A stretch of DNA of 64,000 nt from Clostridiales bacterium (GTDB lineage: Bacteria; Bacillota; Clostridia; Christensenellales; Aristaeellaceae): NCBI GenBank assembly GCA_017569285.1, contig CP069419.1, positions 434,001 through 498,000 on the forward strand, written 5' to 3'. Position numbers and translations under genes: made by a program. This document shows, one piece after another, positions 46,990 through 55,254 of this stretch. Numbering within the stretch: position 1 is the first letter of the stretch; every line of letters starts with the position of its first letter. Under the pieces are notes generated by a model. The model was not told where the DNA came from. It saw nothing but the letters and a program-made list of their open reading frames with translations, and searched no databases.

Positions 46990-48301
46990 GGGCTTAAGCG
47001 AAAAACTGCAGGGTGCGCTGCGGAAGATGACCGGGCGTGGCCGGCTGAGCGAGCAGGATGTAAAGGCAGGCATGCGCGAGGTTCGCATGGCGCTGCTGGA
47101 GGCGGACGTCAACTACGCGGTCGCCAAGGATTTCATCCGCAAGGTAACTGACCGCTGCGTCGGCGCGGATGTCCTTTCCTCCCTCACGCCGGGACAGCAG
47201 GTAATCAAGATCGTCAACGAGGAAATGACCGAGCTGATGGGCAGCACCAACGCGCGGCTCAACTGGTCCTCCTCTGTTCCGACCATCTTTATGCTCTGCG
47301 GTCTGCAGGGCGCCGGTAAAACCACCATGTGCGCCAAGCTGGCCGGATACCTGGTCAAACAGGGCAAGCGGCCGATGCTCGCCGCGTGCGATATCTACCG
47401 TCCCGCCGCCATCAAACAGCTGCAGGTGGTCGGCCAGCAGGTCAATGTTCCCGTCTTTGAAAAGGGAACGCAGGATCCGGTGAAGACCGCGAAGGAAGCG
47501 ATCGAGTACGCCCGGTATTATCAGCGGGATGTGCTGATTATCGATACCGCCGGCCGCCTGCACATCGATGAGGAACTGATGGATGAACTGCTCCGGATCC
47601 GGGACACCGTTCATCCCTCCGAAATCCTGCTGACGGTTGACTCCATGACCGGTCAGGATGCGGTAACCGTGGCCAAGGCCTTCGATGAGAAGCTGGATGT
47701 CACCGGCGTCATCCTCACCAAGCTGGACGGCGATACCCGCGGTGGTGCGGCGCTGTCCATCAAAGCGGTCACCGGAAAGCCCATCAAGTTCAGCGGTATC
47801 GGCGAAAAGCTCACCGATATCGAACCCTTCCATCCGGACCGGATGGCTTCCCGCATCCTGGGAATGGGCGACGTGCTGACCCTGATCGATAAGGCAGCGG
47901 AAGCCTTCGACGAGAAGGACGCCGAGAAGTTCGCCCGCAAGGGCCTCAGCAACAAGCTGACCCTGGAGGACTTCCTCGATCAGATGCAGAGCATGAAGAA
48001 AATGGGCGGCCTCAAGAGCATGCTGAAGATGCTGCCGGGCATGGGCAATCAGGACCTCGACGTGGACGACGATGCCATGAAGAAGCCCGAAGCCATCATC
48101 CGTTCCATGACGCCGAAGGAGCGCCGCGATCCTTCCATCCTCAATGCTTCCCGCCGCAAGCGCATTGCCGCCGGTTCCGGCACCACCGTCCAGGACGTCA
48201 ACGCCCTGATCCGCCAGTTTGAGCAGGCCCAGCAGATGATGAAGCAGATGATGGGCGCCAAAGGCAAAAACCGCATGCGGATGCGTTTCCCCGGGATGTA
48301 A
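46979..48301 (+). CDS. ffh: Signal recognition particle protein Ffh (SRP54)
   Basis: A 440-residue GTPase that binds 4.5S RNA and signal peptides and delivers ribosomes to FtsY. N domain residues 1-90 (MAFEGLSEKLQGALRKMTGR). G domain with P-loop GLQGAGKTT, DTAGRLHID and TKLDGDTRGGAALS. M domain from about residue 300, Met-rich (QMQSMKKMGGLKSMLKMLPG; QQMMKQMMGAKGKNRMRM). Full length. In an operon with ylxM. Confidence 0.97.
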   Translation: MAFEGLSEKLQGALRKMTGRGRLSEQDVKAGMREVRMALLEADVNYAVAKDFIRKVTDRCVGADVLSSLTPGQQVIKIVNEEMTELMGSTNARLNWSSSVPTIFMLCGLQGAGKTTMCAKLAGYLVKQGKRPMLAACDIYRPAAIKQLQVVGQQVNVPVFEKGTQDPVKTAKEAIEYARYYQRDVLIIDTAGRLHIDEELMDELLRIRDTVHPSEILLTVDSMTGQDAVTVAKAFDEKLDVTGVILTKLDGDTRGGAALSIKAVTGKPIKFSGIGEKLTDIEPFHPDRMASRILGMGDVLTLIDKAAEAFDEKDAEKFARKGLSNKLTLEDFLDQMQSMKKMGGLKSMLKMLPGMGNQDLDVDDDAMKKPEAIIRSMTPKERRDPSILNASRRKRIAAGSGTTVQDVNALIRQFEQAQQMMKQMMGAKGKNRMRMRFPGM

Positions 48302-48327
48302 TATCCCCTCCCCGTTTTGATTGGACT

Positions 48328-48344
48328 CATATACCGGGTATATG
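48328..48344. promoter_or_regulatory. Perfect 17-base palindrome between ffh and rpsP
   Basis: CATATACC-G-GGTATATG. It has no T-run and lies 44 bases before rpsP: an operator-like or mRNA hairpin signal. Confidence 0.5.
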
Positions 48345-48387
48345 ATTTCCGATAGATCATTATTTTATTTTACAGGAGGAATCCCAA

Positions 48388-48639
48388 ATGTCCGTTAAAA
48401 TTCGTCTGAAGAGAATGGGTATGAAGAAAAAGCCTTTCTATCGCGTTGTGGTCGCTGATATTCACAGCCCCCGTGACGGCCGGTTTATCGAGGAGATCGG
48501 TTACTACGATCCCATGACCAAGCCCGCCGAAATCAAAGTGGATAACGACCGCGCGAAGTACTGGCTCGGTGTCGGCGCCCAGCCCACCGATACCGTGCGC
48601 ATCCTGCTGAAGAAGTCCGGCGCCATCGAGGAGAAATAA
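48388..48639 (+). CDS. rpsP: 30S ribosomal protein S16
   Basis: An 83-residue ribosomal protein with the standard N-terminus ([20 protein letters not shown]) and the [11 protein letters not shown] and [15 protein letters not shown] segments. CAGGAGG precedes the ATG. Followed by khpA, as in most Bacillota. Confidence 0.97.
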   Translation: MSVKIRLKRMGMKKKPFYRVVVADIHSPRDGRFIEEIGYYDPMTKPAEIKVDNDRAKYWLGVGAQPTDTVRILLKKSGAIEEK

Positions 48640-48716
48640 TCTGACCTGCGCCCGCAGCACCGGTGCGGCGGCATTCTGCCTGTCTGTTCCGGTACCCGGG
48701 AAGAAAGGATATACCC

Positions 48717-48944
48717 ATGCAAGAACTTCTTACCTATGTGGCGCAGTCACTGGTGGAACATCCCGAGCAGGTGAGCGTCACTGTGACCGAGGGCCCTGAG
48801 GCTGTCATCCTGGAGCTGCATGTTGCCGAGGATGATATGGGCAAGGTCATCGGGAAACAGGGCCGCATTGCCAAGGCCATCCGCGCCGTGGTAAAGGCGG
48901 CTACGGCTAAAAACAGCAAGCCTGTTTTTGTCGAAATCCAGTAA
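48717..48944 (+). CDS. khpA: KH-domain RNA-binding protein KhpA
   Basis: A 75-residue single KH domain. The RNA-binding GxxG loop is GKQG in VIGKQGRIAKAIRAVVKA. The family partners with KhpB (Jag/EloR) and binds many small RNAs and mRNAs. The ATG at 48717 has AAGGAT upstream. It lies between rpsP and rimM, the usual place. A strong terminator follows it. Confidence 0.95.
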   Translation: MQELLTYVAQSLVEHPEQVSVTVTEGPEAVILELHVAEDDMGKVIGKQGRIAKAIRAVVKAATAKNSKPVFVEIQ

Positions 48945-48952
48945 TATATAAA

Positions 48953-48992
48953 GAGCGCGGGGTCCGGATCTGTTTCGGATCCCGCGCTTTTT
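48953..48992 (+). terminator. Terminator between khpA and rimM
   Basis: GCGCGGGGTCCG/CGGATCCCGCGC stem followed by TTTTT. It separates the SRP/S16 part from rimM-trmD or attenuates read-through. Confidence 0.85.
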
Positions 48993-49007
48993 CAGGGAGC
49001 TGTCTGA

Positions 49008-49529
49008 ATGCAGGATTATCTGATGATCGGCGTTGTCCTGAAGCCGCAGGGCATCCGGGGCGAAATCAAGATCAAGCCGTACGCGGCGGATGTTTCGCTC
49101 TTCGGGGAATGGAAAACGCTTTATGTGAAGGAAAATGATGCCTTCTCCCCGGTTTCGTGTGCCGTCAGCCGGATCCACGACGGATTCGTCTATGCGGTGC
49201 TGGCCGGCTGCAAAACCGCGGATGACGCGGAAAAGCTGCGGGGAAAGGAATTATATATCGACCGGGCGCATGCTGCGCAACCGGAGGACGGCGCGGTGTA
49301 TATCGCCGACCTGGTCGGCTGTACCGCCGTGGATGAAACCGGCCGCACCGTCGGTGTGCTGACGGATGTGCTGCAGTATGGCTCCGTGGACACCTGGGTA
49401 TTCCGCACGGAAACCGGTACGCTGATGGCGCCGGCCCTGCTGTCTGTTTTCCCGGAGGTTGATCCGGAAAACCGCCGGATCTCCGTTGTTTCCGAAAAGC
49501 TCCGGGAGGTGGCGGTCATTGACGATTAA
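49008..49529 (+). CDS. rimM: Ribosome maturation factor RimM
   Basis: A 173-residue 16S maturation factor. The N-terminal beta-barrel is seen as YLMIGVVLKPQGIRGEIKIK and the PRC-barrel region as IADLVGCTAVDETGRTVG with the PALLSVFPEVD segment near the C-terminus. GGGAG precedes the ATG. It overlaps the trmD start by 11 bases. Confidence 0.96.
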   Translation: MQDYLMIGVVLKPQGIRGEIKIKPYAADVSLFGEWKTLYVKENDAFSPVSCAVSRIHDGFVYAVLAGCKTADDAEKLRGKELYIDRAHAAQPEDGAVYIADLVGCTAVDETGRTVGVLTDVLQYGSVDTWVFRTETGTLMAPALLSVFPEVDPENRRISVVSEKLREVAVIDD

Positions 49530-50262
49530 TATCCTGACCATCTTCCCGGAAATGTTCGAAAGCGTCTTCGGTGCCAGCATCCTCGGCCGTGCCCGGGAGC
49601 AGGGCCTGCTCGATATCCGCCTCACGGACATCCGCCCCTATTCCGCCAGCAAGCATAAGAATACCGATGATTATCCCTTCGGCGGAGGCGCCGGCATGGT
49701 CATGATGGCCCAGCCGATCATGGACGCGATGGCCGAGGCTTCCGCGGCTGCGCCTGGTGCCCGGCGGATCTACCTGGGGCCGCGCGGCCGTAAACTGACC
49801 ACCGGGGTTGCCCGGGAACTGGCCCGCGAATCTTCCCTGATCCTGCTCTGCGGCCATTATGAAGGCGTGGACCAGCGGGCGCTGGATGCCTGTATTGACG
49901 AGGAAATCAGCATCGGGGACTATATCCTCACCGGCGGCGAACTGGCCGCCATGGTGCTTACGGACTGTGTGGCCCGCTTTATTCCCGGTGTGCTGGGCAG
50001 TGCGGACAGCCCGGAGGAGGAATCCTTCTCGGACGGACTGCTGGAATATCCCCAGTATACCCGTCCCCGCGACCTGGACGGCCGCTGCGTGCCGGAAGTC
50101 CTTCTGTCCGGTGACCATGCGAAAATCCGGGCCTGGCGCCGCCGGGAAAGCCTGGCCGCCACCGCCCGCCTCCGTCCCGATCTTCTCGCTTCCGCGAAGC
50201 TGGATGATCAGGACCTGAAAATACTGAAGGAGCTGGAAGAATCATGTTTCTCAGAAAGCTGA
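49519..50262 (+). CDS. trmD: tRNA (guanine-37-N1) methyltransferase
   Basis: A 247-residue SPOUT methyltransferase that makes m1G37 in tRNA. TTG start at 49519, with GGGAGG nine bases upstream. Signatures: ILTIFPEMFESVFGASILGR, DDYPFGGGAGMVMM, LLCGHYEGVDQRALD and IGDYILTGGELAAM (the trefoil knot that holds AdoMet), then PQYTRP. It overlaps rimM by 11 bases and the next small membrane gene by 19. Confidence 0.96.
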   Translation: MTINILTIFPEMFESVFGASILGRAREQGLLDIRLTDIRPYSASKHKNTDDYPFGGGAGMVMMAQPIMDAMAEASAAAPGARRIYLGPRGRKLTTGVARELARESSLILLCGHYEGVDQRALDACIDEEISIGDYILTGGELAAMVLTDCVARFIPGVLGSADSPEEESFSDGLLEYPQYTRPRDLDGRCVPEVLLSGDHAKIRAWRRRESLAATARLRPDLLASAKLDDQDLKILKELEESCFSES

Positions 50263-50636
50263 CGGTGATCCTGGTTCCGCTTTCCATGCTGGTCCTGCTC
50301 TGCGTGCTGATGTCTGTCCTGTTTTCGTTCAGCTGGTACTTCGGCGGGCTGCTGATCGGCCTGCTGTTGGGCGCCTCCCTCGGCCTGCTGCTGCCGCTTG
50401 CCGGGGCAACACGCCTGCGGGAGCCGTTTGCCTGGCTGCTCTTTATTCCGGCCGCGTTCATCCTGCTGGTACTTCTGTATCAGTACCTGGCCTCTGTCGG
50501 TGTCGGGCACATGGTTCCGGTCCTGCGGCTGCTGATCGTTCCTTCGGATTATCACGGTTCTCTTTACGTCACCGTGGAAAGCGCTTTTGCCGCTTACATG
50601 CTGGCCTTCTCAATCCGTACCGGCCGGGGAATCTGA
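50244..50636 (+). CDS. Small membrane protein of unknown function
   Basis: A 130-residue protein with three to four helices (VILVPLSMLVLLCVLMSVLF; GLLIGLLLGASLGLLLPLAG; AWLLFIPAAFILLVLLYQYL). I do not recognise the family. It overlaps trmD by 19 bases, and AAGGAG stands before the ATG, so it belongs to this operon. Confidence 0.72.
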   Translation: MFLRKLTVILVPLSMLVLLCVLMSVLFSFSWYFGGLLIGLLLGASLGLLLPLAGATRLREPFAWLLFIPAAFILLVLLYQYLASVGVGHMVPVLRLLIVPSDYHGSLYVTVESAFAAYMLAFSIRTGRGI

Positions 50637-50656
50637 CCGGTGAAATGAGGTGCATT

Positions 50657-50905
50657 ATGCAAACCATCTATCTGGATGCTTCTTCCTATTCCACACCCCG
50701 TGACCTGCATTCCGCACTGAAGTCCATGCTTTCCCTGCCGGATTATTACGGCATGAATGCCGATGCGCTGAACGACTGCCTGTCGGAGCGCCGGGAACCG
50801 GTCCGCCTGTGGATCGCGTCCCGCGGTGAGGGAGATGTTGCCCGCGCGCTGGAACTGATCTGCGCAGTGGTTGAGGATAACAACGGCTCGGTAAAGGAGT
50901 TGTAA
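50657..50905 (+). CDS. Barstar-family protein
   Basis: An 82-residue protein with the barstar pattern: N-terminal IYLDASSY strand, a helix, then LSLPDYYGMNADALNDCL (the YYGxNxDAL motif of barnase inhibitors) and a C-terminal helix ending EDNNGSV. Barstars bind and block barnase-type RNases. No barnase-like gene is next to it, so the partner may be elsewhere, absent, or an incoming toxin. The ATG at 50657 has GAGGTG six bases before; an in-frame ATG at 50645 lacks a site. Short spacing to both neighbours places it in the operon. Confidence 0.87.
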   Translation: MQTIYLDASSYSTPRDLHSALKSMLSLPDYYGMNADALNDCLSERREPVRLWIASRGEGDVARALELICAVVEDNNGSVKEL

Positions 50906-50909
50906 GTAT

Positions 50910-51641
50910 ATGAAACTGCATCTGCTGGGGGTCAACGGCCCGTTTCCGGAAAGCAATGGTGCCACCTCCGGATACCTGCTGCAGGCGGACAGTGCGCTGA
51001 TCCAGCTGGACATGGGCAGCGGCGTGCTGGCCCGCCTGACTGCGCTCACCGCGCCGGAATCGATCGATGCGCTCTTCCTGTCCCACTGGCATTTTGACCA
51101 TGCTGCGGATCTTCCGGTGCTGATGTATCGGCTGCAGGCGATGGGCTTCGGAGAAGGCGGACCGCAGCTGGCGGTCTACGCGCCTGTTGATGAATCTTCC
51201 GCCCTGCGGAAGATCGTGGCGTCCGTTCCCTGTTTCCGCCTCACCGATATTGCCCCCGGCGATACGGTCACCGTTGGCTCCTGTGAGATCCGGGTCGGCG
51301 AAGCCCGTCATCCGGTTCCCGCTGTATCCTTCCGGATTGAGGAAAGCGGAAAAGCTTTCGGCTATACCGGCGATACCAATACCCTGCCGTCCCTTGCCGG
51401 CTTCTTCCGGAATGTGGACCTGCTCCTGGCGGACGGGTTGTTTCCCGCCGCTGACTGGGCGGAGGGCAAACCACACCTTTCTGCGGAACTGGCCGCTTCC
51501 CTGGCGGCGGAAGCCGAGGCCGGGGCGCTCGTGATCACGCATCTTAATCCCGTATATCCGCCGGAAATCCTGCTGCGGGAAGCCCGGCAGAAATACCCCC
51601 GTGTCCTGCTGGCTTCCGCGGGTCAGGTTCTCCCCGTATGA
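50910..51641 (+). CDS. MBL-fold hydrolase, RNase Z-like group
   Basis: A 243-residue metallo-beta-lactamase-fold protein. The zinc motif is H59-W-H61-F-D63-H64 (FLSHWHFDHAADLP). Further ligands are likely in EARHPVPAVSF and YTGDTNTLPSL, with a later VITHLNP. The pattern is that of the RNase Z/arylsulfatase-like single-domain branch. The substrate is unknown. It overlaps comEC by four bases (ATGA). Confidence 0.88.
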   Translation: MKLHLLGVNGPFPESNGATSGYLLQADSALIQLDMGSGVLARLTALTAPESIDALFLSHWHFDHAADLPVLMYRLQAMGFGEGGPQLAVYAPVDESSALRKIVASVPCFRLTDIAPGDTVTVGSCEIRVGEARHPVPAVSFRIEESGKAFGYTGDTNTLPSLAGFFRNVDLLLADGLFPAADWAEGKPHLSAELAASLAAEAEAGALVITHLNPVYPPEILLREARQKYPRVLLASAGQVLPV

Positions 51642-53938
51642 CTCCCCGTCAGCGGTCCTGGCTGCTCCCGCCGGCTGTGCTGGCATTGATTGCCGGCATC
51701 CTCATTGGCCGCGGAACACCGTCCCCGGCATTTGCGCTGGTCGCATGTCTGCCGGTCCTGGCCGCGATGCTGCTCGGAAAAGGTTTGCTTCGCTTTATCG
51801 CATGCCTGGTCCTGTCGCTGGCCGTTGGAACAGCGGCCGGCAGCCTGGCCTGGCATCCGTCCCTGCCGCCCGAAGCGGATTATGATGTACAGGGCGTCAT
51901 TATCGATGAAATCCGTTCCGGCCATTTTGGCCAGGTCCGCGTCAAGCTCACCCATGTTACGCTCAACGGTCGGGAACATTCCGGCGGCGCGTACTGGACT
52001 TTCTACCTTTCGGAAGATGAGGAGCTTCCGGCCGGACTGGAACCGGGAAAAATGGTTTCCTTCCGGTCCGGGCTGTACCATCCGTCCGGTTCTGTCAATC
52101 CCGATGGATATGATTTCCGGGAGGAACTGCTCCGGGACGGCATCAATGTCGGGCTTTACGGAAAGGAAAACCTGGCGGTATCCGATCCGCCCTTCTTTTC
52201 CTTTCCGGGTACCGCCGCTTCCGTCCGTCATCGGCTGACCGCAATGCTGGTTGACCGGATGGGGGAAGAAACCGGCGGATATACCGCGGCGCTGCTTTTC
52301 GGCCAGCGCTCCCTGGTTCCCTCGGAAGACCGGGATGCTTTTTCCCGGCTGGGAATCGCGCACCTGCTGTCCGTCAGCGGATTCCATGTGGGAATCCTGG
52401 TCGGGCTGCTTGCCCTTCTTTTCCGCTTGTTTCATCCCCGGCCGGTCCTGCGGTTGGTGCTTTATGCCGTCATCCTGGCTGCCTACTGTGCGCTGTGCGG
52501 AATGAACCCGCCGGTTGTCCGGGCGTCCCTGCTGATGCTGGTTTCCCTGTATGGAAAAATCCTCAATCGCCCCCGCAGCGGCCTCCATTGCCTGTGTGCA
52601 GTCCTGTATATCATGCTGCTTTGGTCTCCGGTCCAGCTGACGGGCGTCTCCTTCCTGCTCACTTTCTCTGCGGTACTCGGCCTGACCCTTGTCACACCGG
52701 GGATCACGCAGCACAATCCTTTCCGCCGCAGGCTGCCCCGTTGGCTGTGGGATTCCGCGGCAGTCGTGCTCGGCGCCCAGCTGGGAGTTCTGCTCCCGGA
52801 GCTCTGGTTCTTCCAGAAGCTGCCGCTGCTCGGATTCCTGGTCAGCATTCCCGCAACCGCCTATGCTTCCGCGCTGATCGCGCTGGATTGGGCTGTGCTG
52901 CTGTTGCTGCCCGTACCGGTGATATCCGTTTTCCTGGCTTCCCTGGCTTCCGCCGCCACGTCGCTGTTGACCGGCCTGGTCCGGAGCCTGGCTGCGGTAC
53001 CCGGCATTTCGCTGTGGGTCCATTCCCCTTCCGTGTTCACGGTCTTCGGGGTCCTGCTGCTGGCTGCAGCCCTCTGTGCGATGCTCCGCCTGTCCCGGAA
53101 AGCCCGGGCCTGCCTGCTGGCAGCCGGGGTTGCGCTCACCGGGATTTCCCTGCTTCCCGTTCCGCATGCCGCCACGGAATATATCCAGTTCAGCGTCGGC
53201 AATGCGGATGCTGCTGTATTGTGGGATCAGGACCGGGTGGTGGTCATGGATACCGGTACGGATGACGGAGTACTCAGCTCTTTTCTCCGCCGTCGCCGGC
53301 TGAACCCCGACGCGGTAGTCCTGACCCATCTGCACACGGACCATGCCGGCGGCCTGCGCTCCATGCTGGATGATGAAATCCCGGTTCCGCTCCTGCTGCT
53401 TCCGGCCGGTGCGGAAGACCAGCTCATCCACGAGGATATGATTGCGCTCCTTGCAGAGCTTCATGCTTCCGGAACCGAAATCCGGTATCTCGGTAAAGGG
53501 GATGAGCTTCCCCTTCCCTCCGGAAATCTGTCGGTTCTCTGGCCCGAAAGCGGAAAAACGCGTTCCGCTCAGGATGCAAACAACTATTCACTGGTTTCCC
53601 TGCTGACCCTGGACGGAGTGACAATGCTCCAGGCCGGTGATATTTCCGGGGCGTATGAAATGTATTCCGCGGTTCCCGCGGACCTGCTCAAGGCCGCGCA
53701 CCATGGTTCATCCTCTTCCTCCTCCGAAGCATACCTGGCCGCTGTTGCCCCGCAGGCTGTCCTGCTGAGCTGCAAAAGCGTATCCCGGCATGATGCCTGG
53801 GCTGAGCGCGTCAGTCCGGATACAGCGCTGTGGTCCACTGCCCGCAGCGGGGCGCTCACCCTTCGTTTTGAGGATGGGCACGTCACCGTGATCCCATACC
53901 TTTCACCGGAAATGCCGATTCCTGAATCTGACCGATAA
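51638..53938 (+). CDS. comEC: DNA internalisation protein ComEC/Rec2
   Basis: A 766-residue membrane protein that forms the channel for single-stranded DNA uptake. The N-terminal helices and OB-like outside domain (residues 70-190) are followed by the competence domain (GIAHLLSVSGFHVGILVGLL; YCALCGMNPPVVRASLLML) with about ten helices. The C-terminal metallo-beta-lactamase domain has TDHAGG in LTHLHTDHAGGLRSML and KAAHHGSSSSS. Full length. Its presence implies latent competence genes; no comEA lies beside it here. Confidence 0.94.
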   Translation: MTPRQRSWLLPPAVLALIAGILIGRGTPSPAFALVACLPVLAAMLLGKGLLRFIACLVLSLAVGTAAGSLAWHPSLPPEADYDVQGVIIDEIRSGHFGQVRVKLTHVTLNGREHSGGAYWTFYLSEDEELPAGLEPGKMVSFRSGLYHPSGSVNPDGYDFREELLRDGINVGLYGKENLAVSDPPFFSFPGTAASVRHRLTAMLVDRMGEETGGYTAALLFGQRSLVPSEDRDAFSRLGIAHLLSVSGFHVGILVGLLALLFRLFHPRPVLRLVLYAVILAAYCALCGMNPPVVRASLLMLVSLYGKILNRPRSGLHCLCAVLYIMLLWSPVQLTGVSFLLTFSAVLGLTLVTPGITQHNPFRRRLPRWLWDSAAVVLGAQLGVLLPELWFFQKLPLLGFLVSIPATAYASALIALDWAVLLLLPVPVISVFLASLASAATSLLTGLVRSLAAVPGISLWVHSPSVFTVFGVLLLAAALCAMLRLSRKARACLLAAGVALTGISLLPVPHAATEYIQFSVGNADAAVLWDQDRVVVMDTGTDDGVLSSFLRRRRLNPDAVVLTHLHTDHAGGLRSMLDDEIPVPLLLLPAGAEDQLIHEDMIALLAELHASGTEIRYLGKGDELPLPSGNLSVLWPESGKTRSAQDANNYSLVSLLTLDGVTMLQAGDISGAYEMYSAVPADLLKAAHHGSSSSSSEAYLAAVAPQAVLLSCKSVSRHDAWAERVSPDTALWSTARSGALTLRFEDGHVTVIPYLSPEMPIPESDR

Positions 53939-53959
53939 TAAACCCGGAGGTGATCCGTT

Positions 53960-54970
53960 TTGGACCGGAAAGAATTTCTGCAGGCGCTGTCCCGGAATCA
54001 GGTCCCTTCTGTTCTCCTGTTTGAGGGGGATGAGGAGTACCTGAAACAGTCAGCGCTTGCTGCCCTGCGGGAAGCCGTTCTTCCGGAAGGCATGGCGGAT
54101 ATGAATGAAACCATCCTCGAAGCCCCGGAAACCGACCAGCTGATTGCAGCCTCCGAAACGCTCCCCTTCCTGGCGGACCGCCGCCTCGTCATTGTCCGTG
54201 ACCATCCAGCCCTTACCGGCCGGGCAGAGGGGGATGACCGGCTGGTAACCTACCTGGCTTCTGTACCCTCCTCCACGGTCCTGCTGTTTTACTGCACCAA
54301 AAAACCGGATGGACGGAAAAAGCTGTACGGTGCTGTCAAAAAGCGAAACGGAATCGTCACCTTTTCCCAGCTGCGGGACCGGGAACTGACCCTGTTCGTC
54401 ACTTCCGCTTTCCGGGACCTGGGCAAGGAATGTGATGAACATACCGCGGATTTCCTGATCTTTACCTGCGGTTCAGACACGTCGAAGCTGCTTACGGAAA
54501 TCTCCAAGATTGCCGCCCACGCCGGGGAAAACGTCACGATTCAGCCGGATGAAGTCCGGCAGCTGGCAACTCCTTCCACGGAGTGCACGGTTTTCCAGAT
54601 GGTGGATGCGGTCGTGGCCGGCCAGAACGACCGGGCATTTCGGCTCATGCGAAACCAGCTGCTGGCCGGTGCGGACCGGCTGTATATGCTCTCCATGCTG
54701 CTGCGCCAGTTCCGGCTCCTACAGCATATCCGGATCATGCAGTATGAAAAATGCAGCCGGGATACCATCCGCACCAACCTGGGCGTCCCGCCTTTTGCCG
54801 TGGATCAGTACCTGCGCCAGGCATCCATGTACACCAATGCGCAGATCAAAAAAGCGGTAAAAATCTGTTTCGATACGGAATATGCCGTAAAGTCCGGGCG
54901 CCTCAACCAGGAAGGTTCCCTGGAAGCGGTCATGCTCAAGCTGCTTGCCCTGCGCTCCGCAGAAAATTGA
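53960..54970 (+). CDS. holA: DNA polymerase III delta subunit
   Basis: A 336-residue clamp-loader subunit. N-terminal AAA+-like domain (RNQVPSVLLFEGDEEYLKQS), middle helical lid (EVRQLATPSTECTVFQMVDAV), C-terminal collar domain (NLGVPPFAVDQYLRQASMY). The start is TTG at 53960, with GGAGGTGAT upstream. It follows comEC by 21 bases, the standard comEC-holA order of Bacillota. Confidence 0.94.
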   Translation: MDRKEFLQALSRNQVPSVLLFEGDEEYLKQSALAALREAVLPEGMADMNETILEAPETDQLIAASETLPFLADRRLVIVRDHPALTGRAEGDDRLVTYLASVPSSTVLLFYCTKKPDGRKKLYGAVKKRNGIVTFSQLRDRELTLFVTSAFRDLGKECDEHTADFLIFTCGSDTSKLLTEISKIAAHAGENVTIQPDEVRQLATPSTECTVFQMVDAVVAGQNDRAFRLMRNQLLAGADRLYMLSMLLRQFRLLQHIRIMQYEKCSRDTIRTNLGVPPFAVDQYLRQASMYTNAQIKKAVKICFDTEYAVKSGRLNQEGSLEAVMLKLLALRSAEN

Positions 54971-54984
54971 ATTTCGATTATTCA

Positions 54985-55135
54985 TGCCTCAGCCGGGATG
55001 TGACCGAAGGGTCTCAGGGCCAAACATTCGATGACTGCCGGTGGCAGGAATCTCATCGAATGTTTGGTCAGCCGAAAGGGCGTTGTCTCCGCGGTGCGGA
55101 GCAACAACCATTGAGGCTGCGGAACGATCGGAAAG
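54985..55135 (+). repeat. Hairpin-rich intergenic element related to the repeats near 30 kb
   Basis: A perfect 15-base inverted repeat (CCAAACATTCGATGA / TCATCGAATGTTTGG) encloses CTGCC-GGT-GGCAG. A second hairpin, TTGTCTCCGC-GGT-GCGGAGCAACAA, follows. The segments CAGCCGAAAGGG and ATTGAGGCTGCGG correspond to linkers in the 30-kb copies. No coding frame. Confidence 0.6.
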
Positions 55136-55156
55136 CCCCTGAATTAATCTGATGAT

Positions 55157-55185
55157 TTGTCTTTTTTCCCCGCCTGGTGTATAAT
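55157..55185 (+). promoter_or_regulatory. Promoter of the secreted Ala/Pro/Glu-rich protein gene
   Basis: TTGTCT, 17 bases, perfect TATAAT. A perfect 8-base leader hairpin (TTCGTGCA-TTTC-TGCACGAA, 55209-55228) follows in the leader. Confidence 0.8.
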
Positions 55186-55254
55186 ATTACAGATTTGTAT
55201 CAGAAATAAGTTCGTGCATTTCTGCACGAAACCCGCAAAGGGAGGAATACCGCT

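Noticed and set aside
54971-55140. Terminator for holA.
   Set aside because: Hairpins are present but none is followed by a T-run; the element matches the 30-kb repeat style better.
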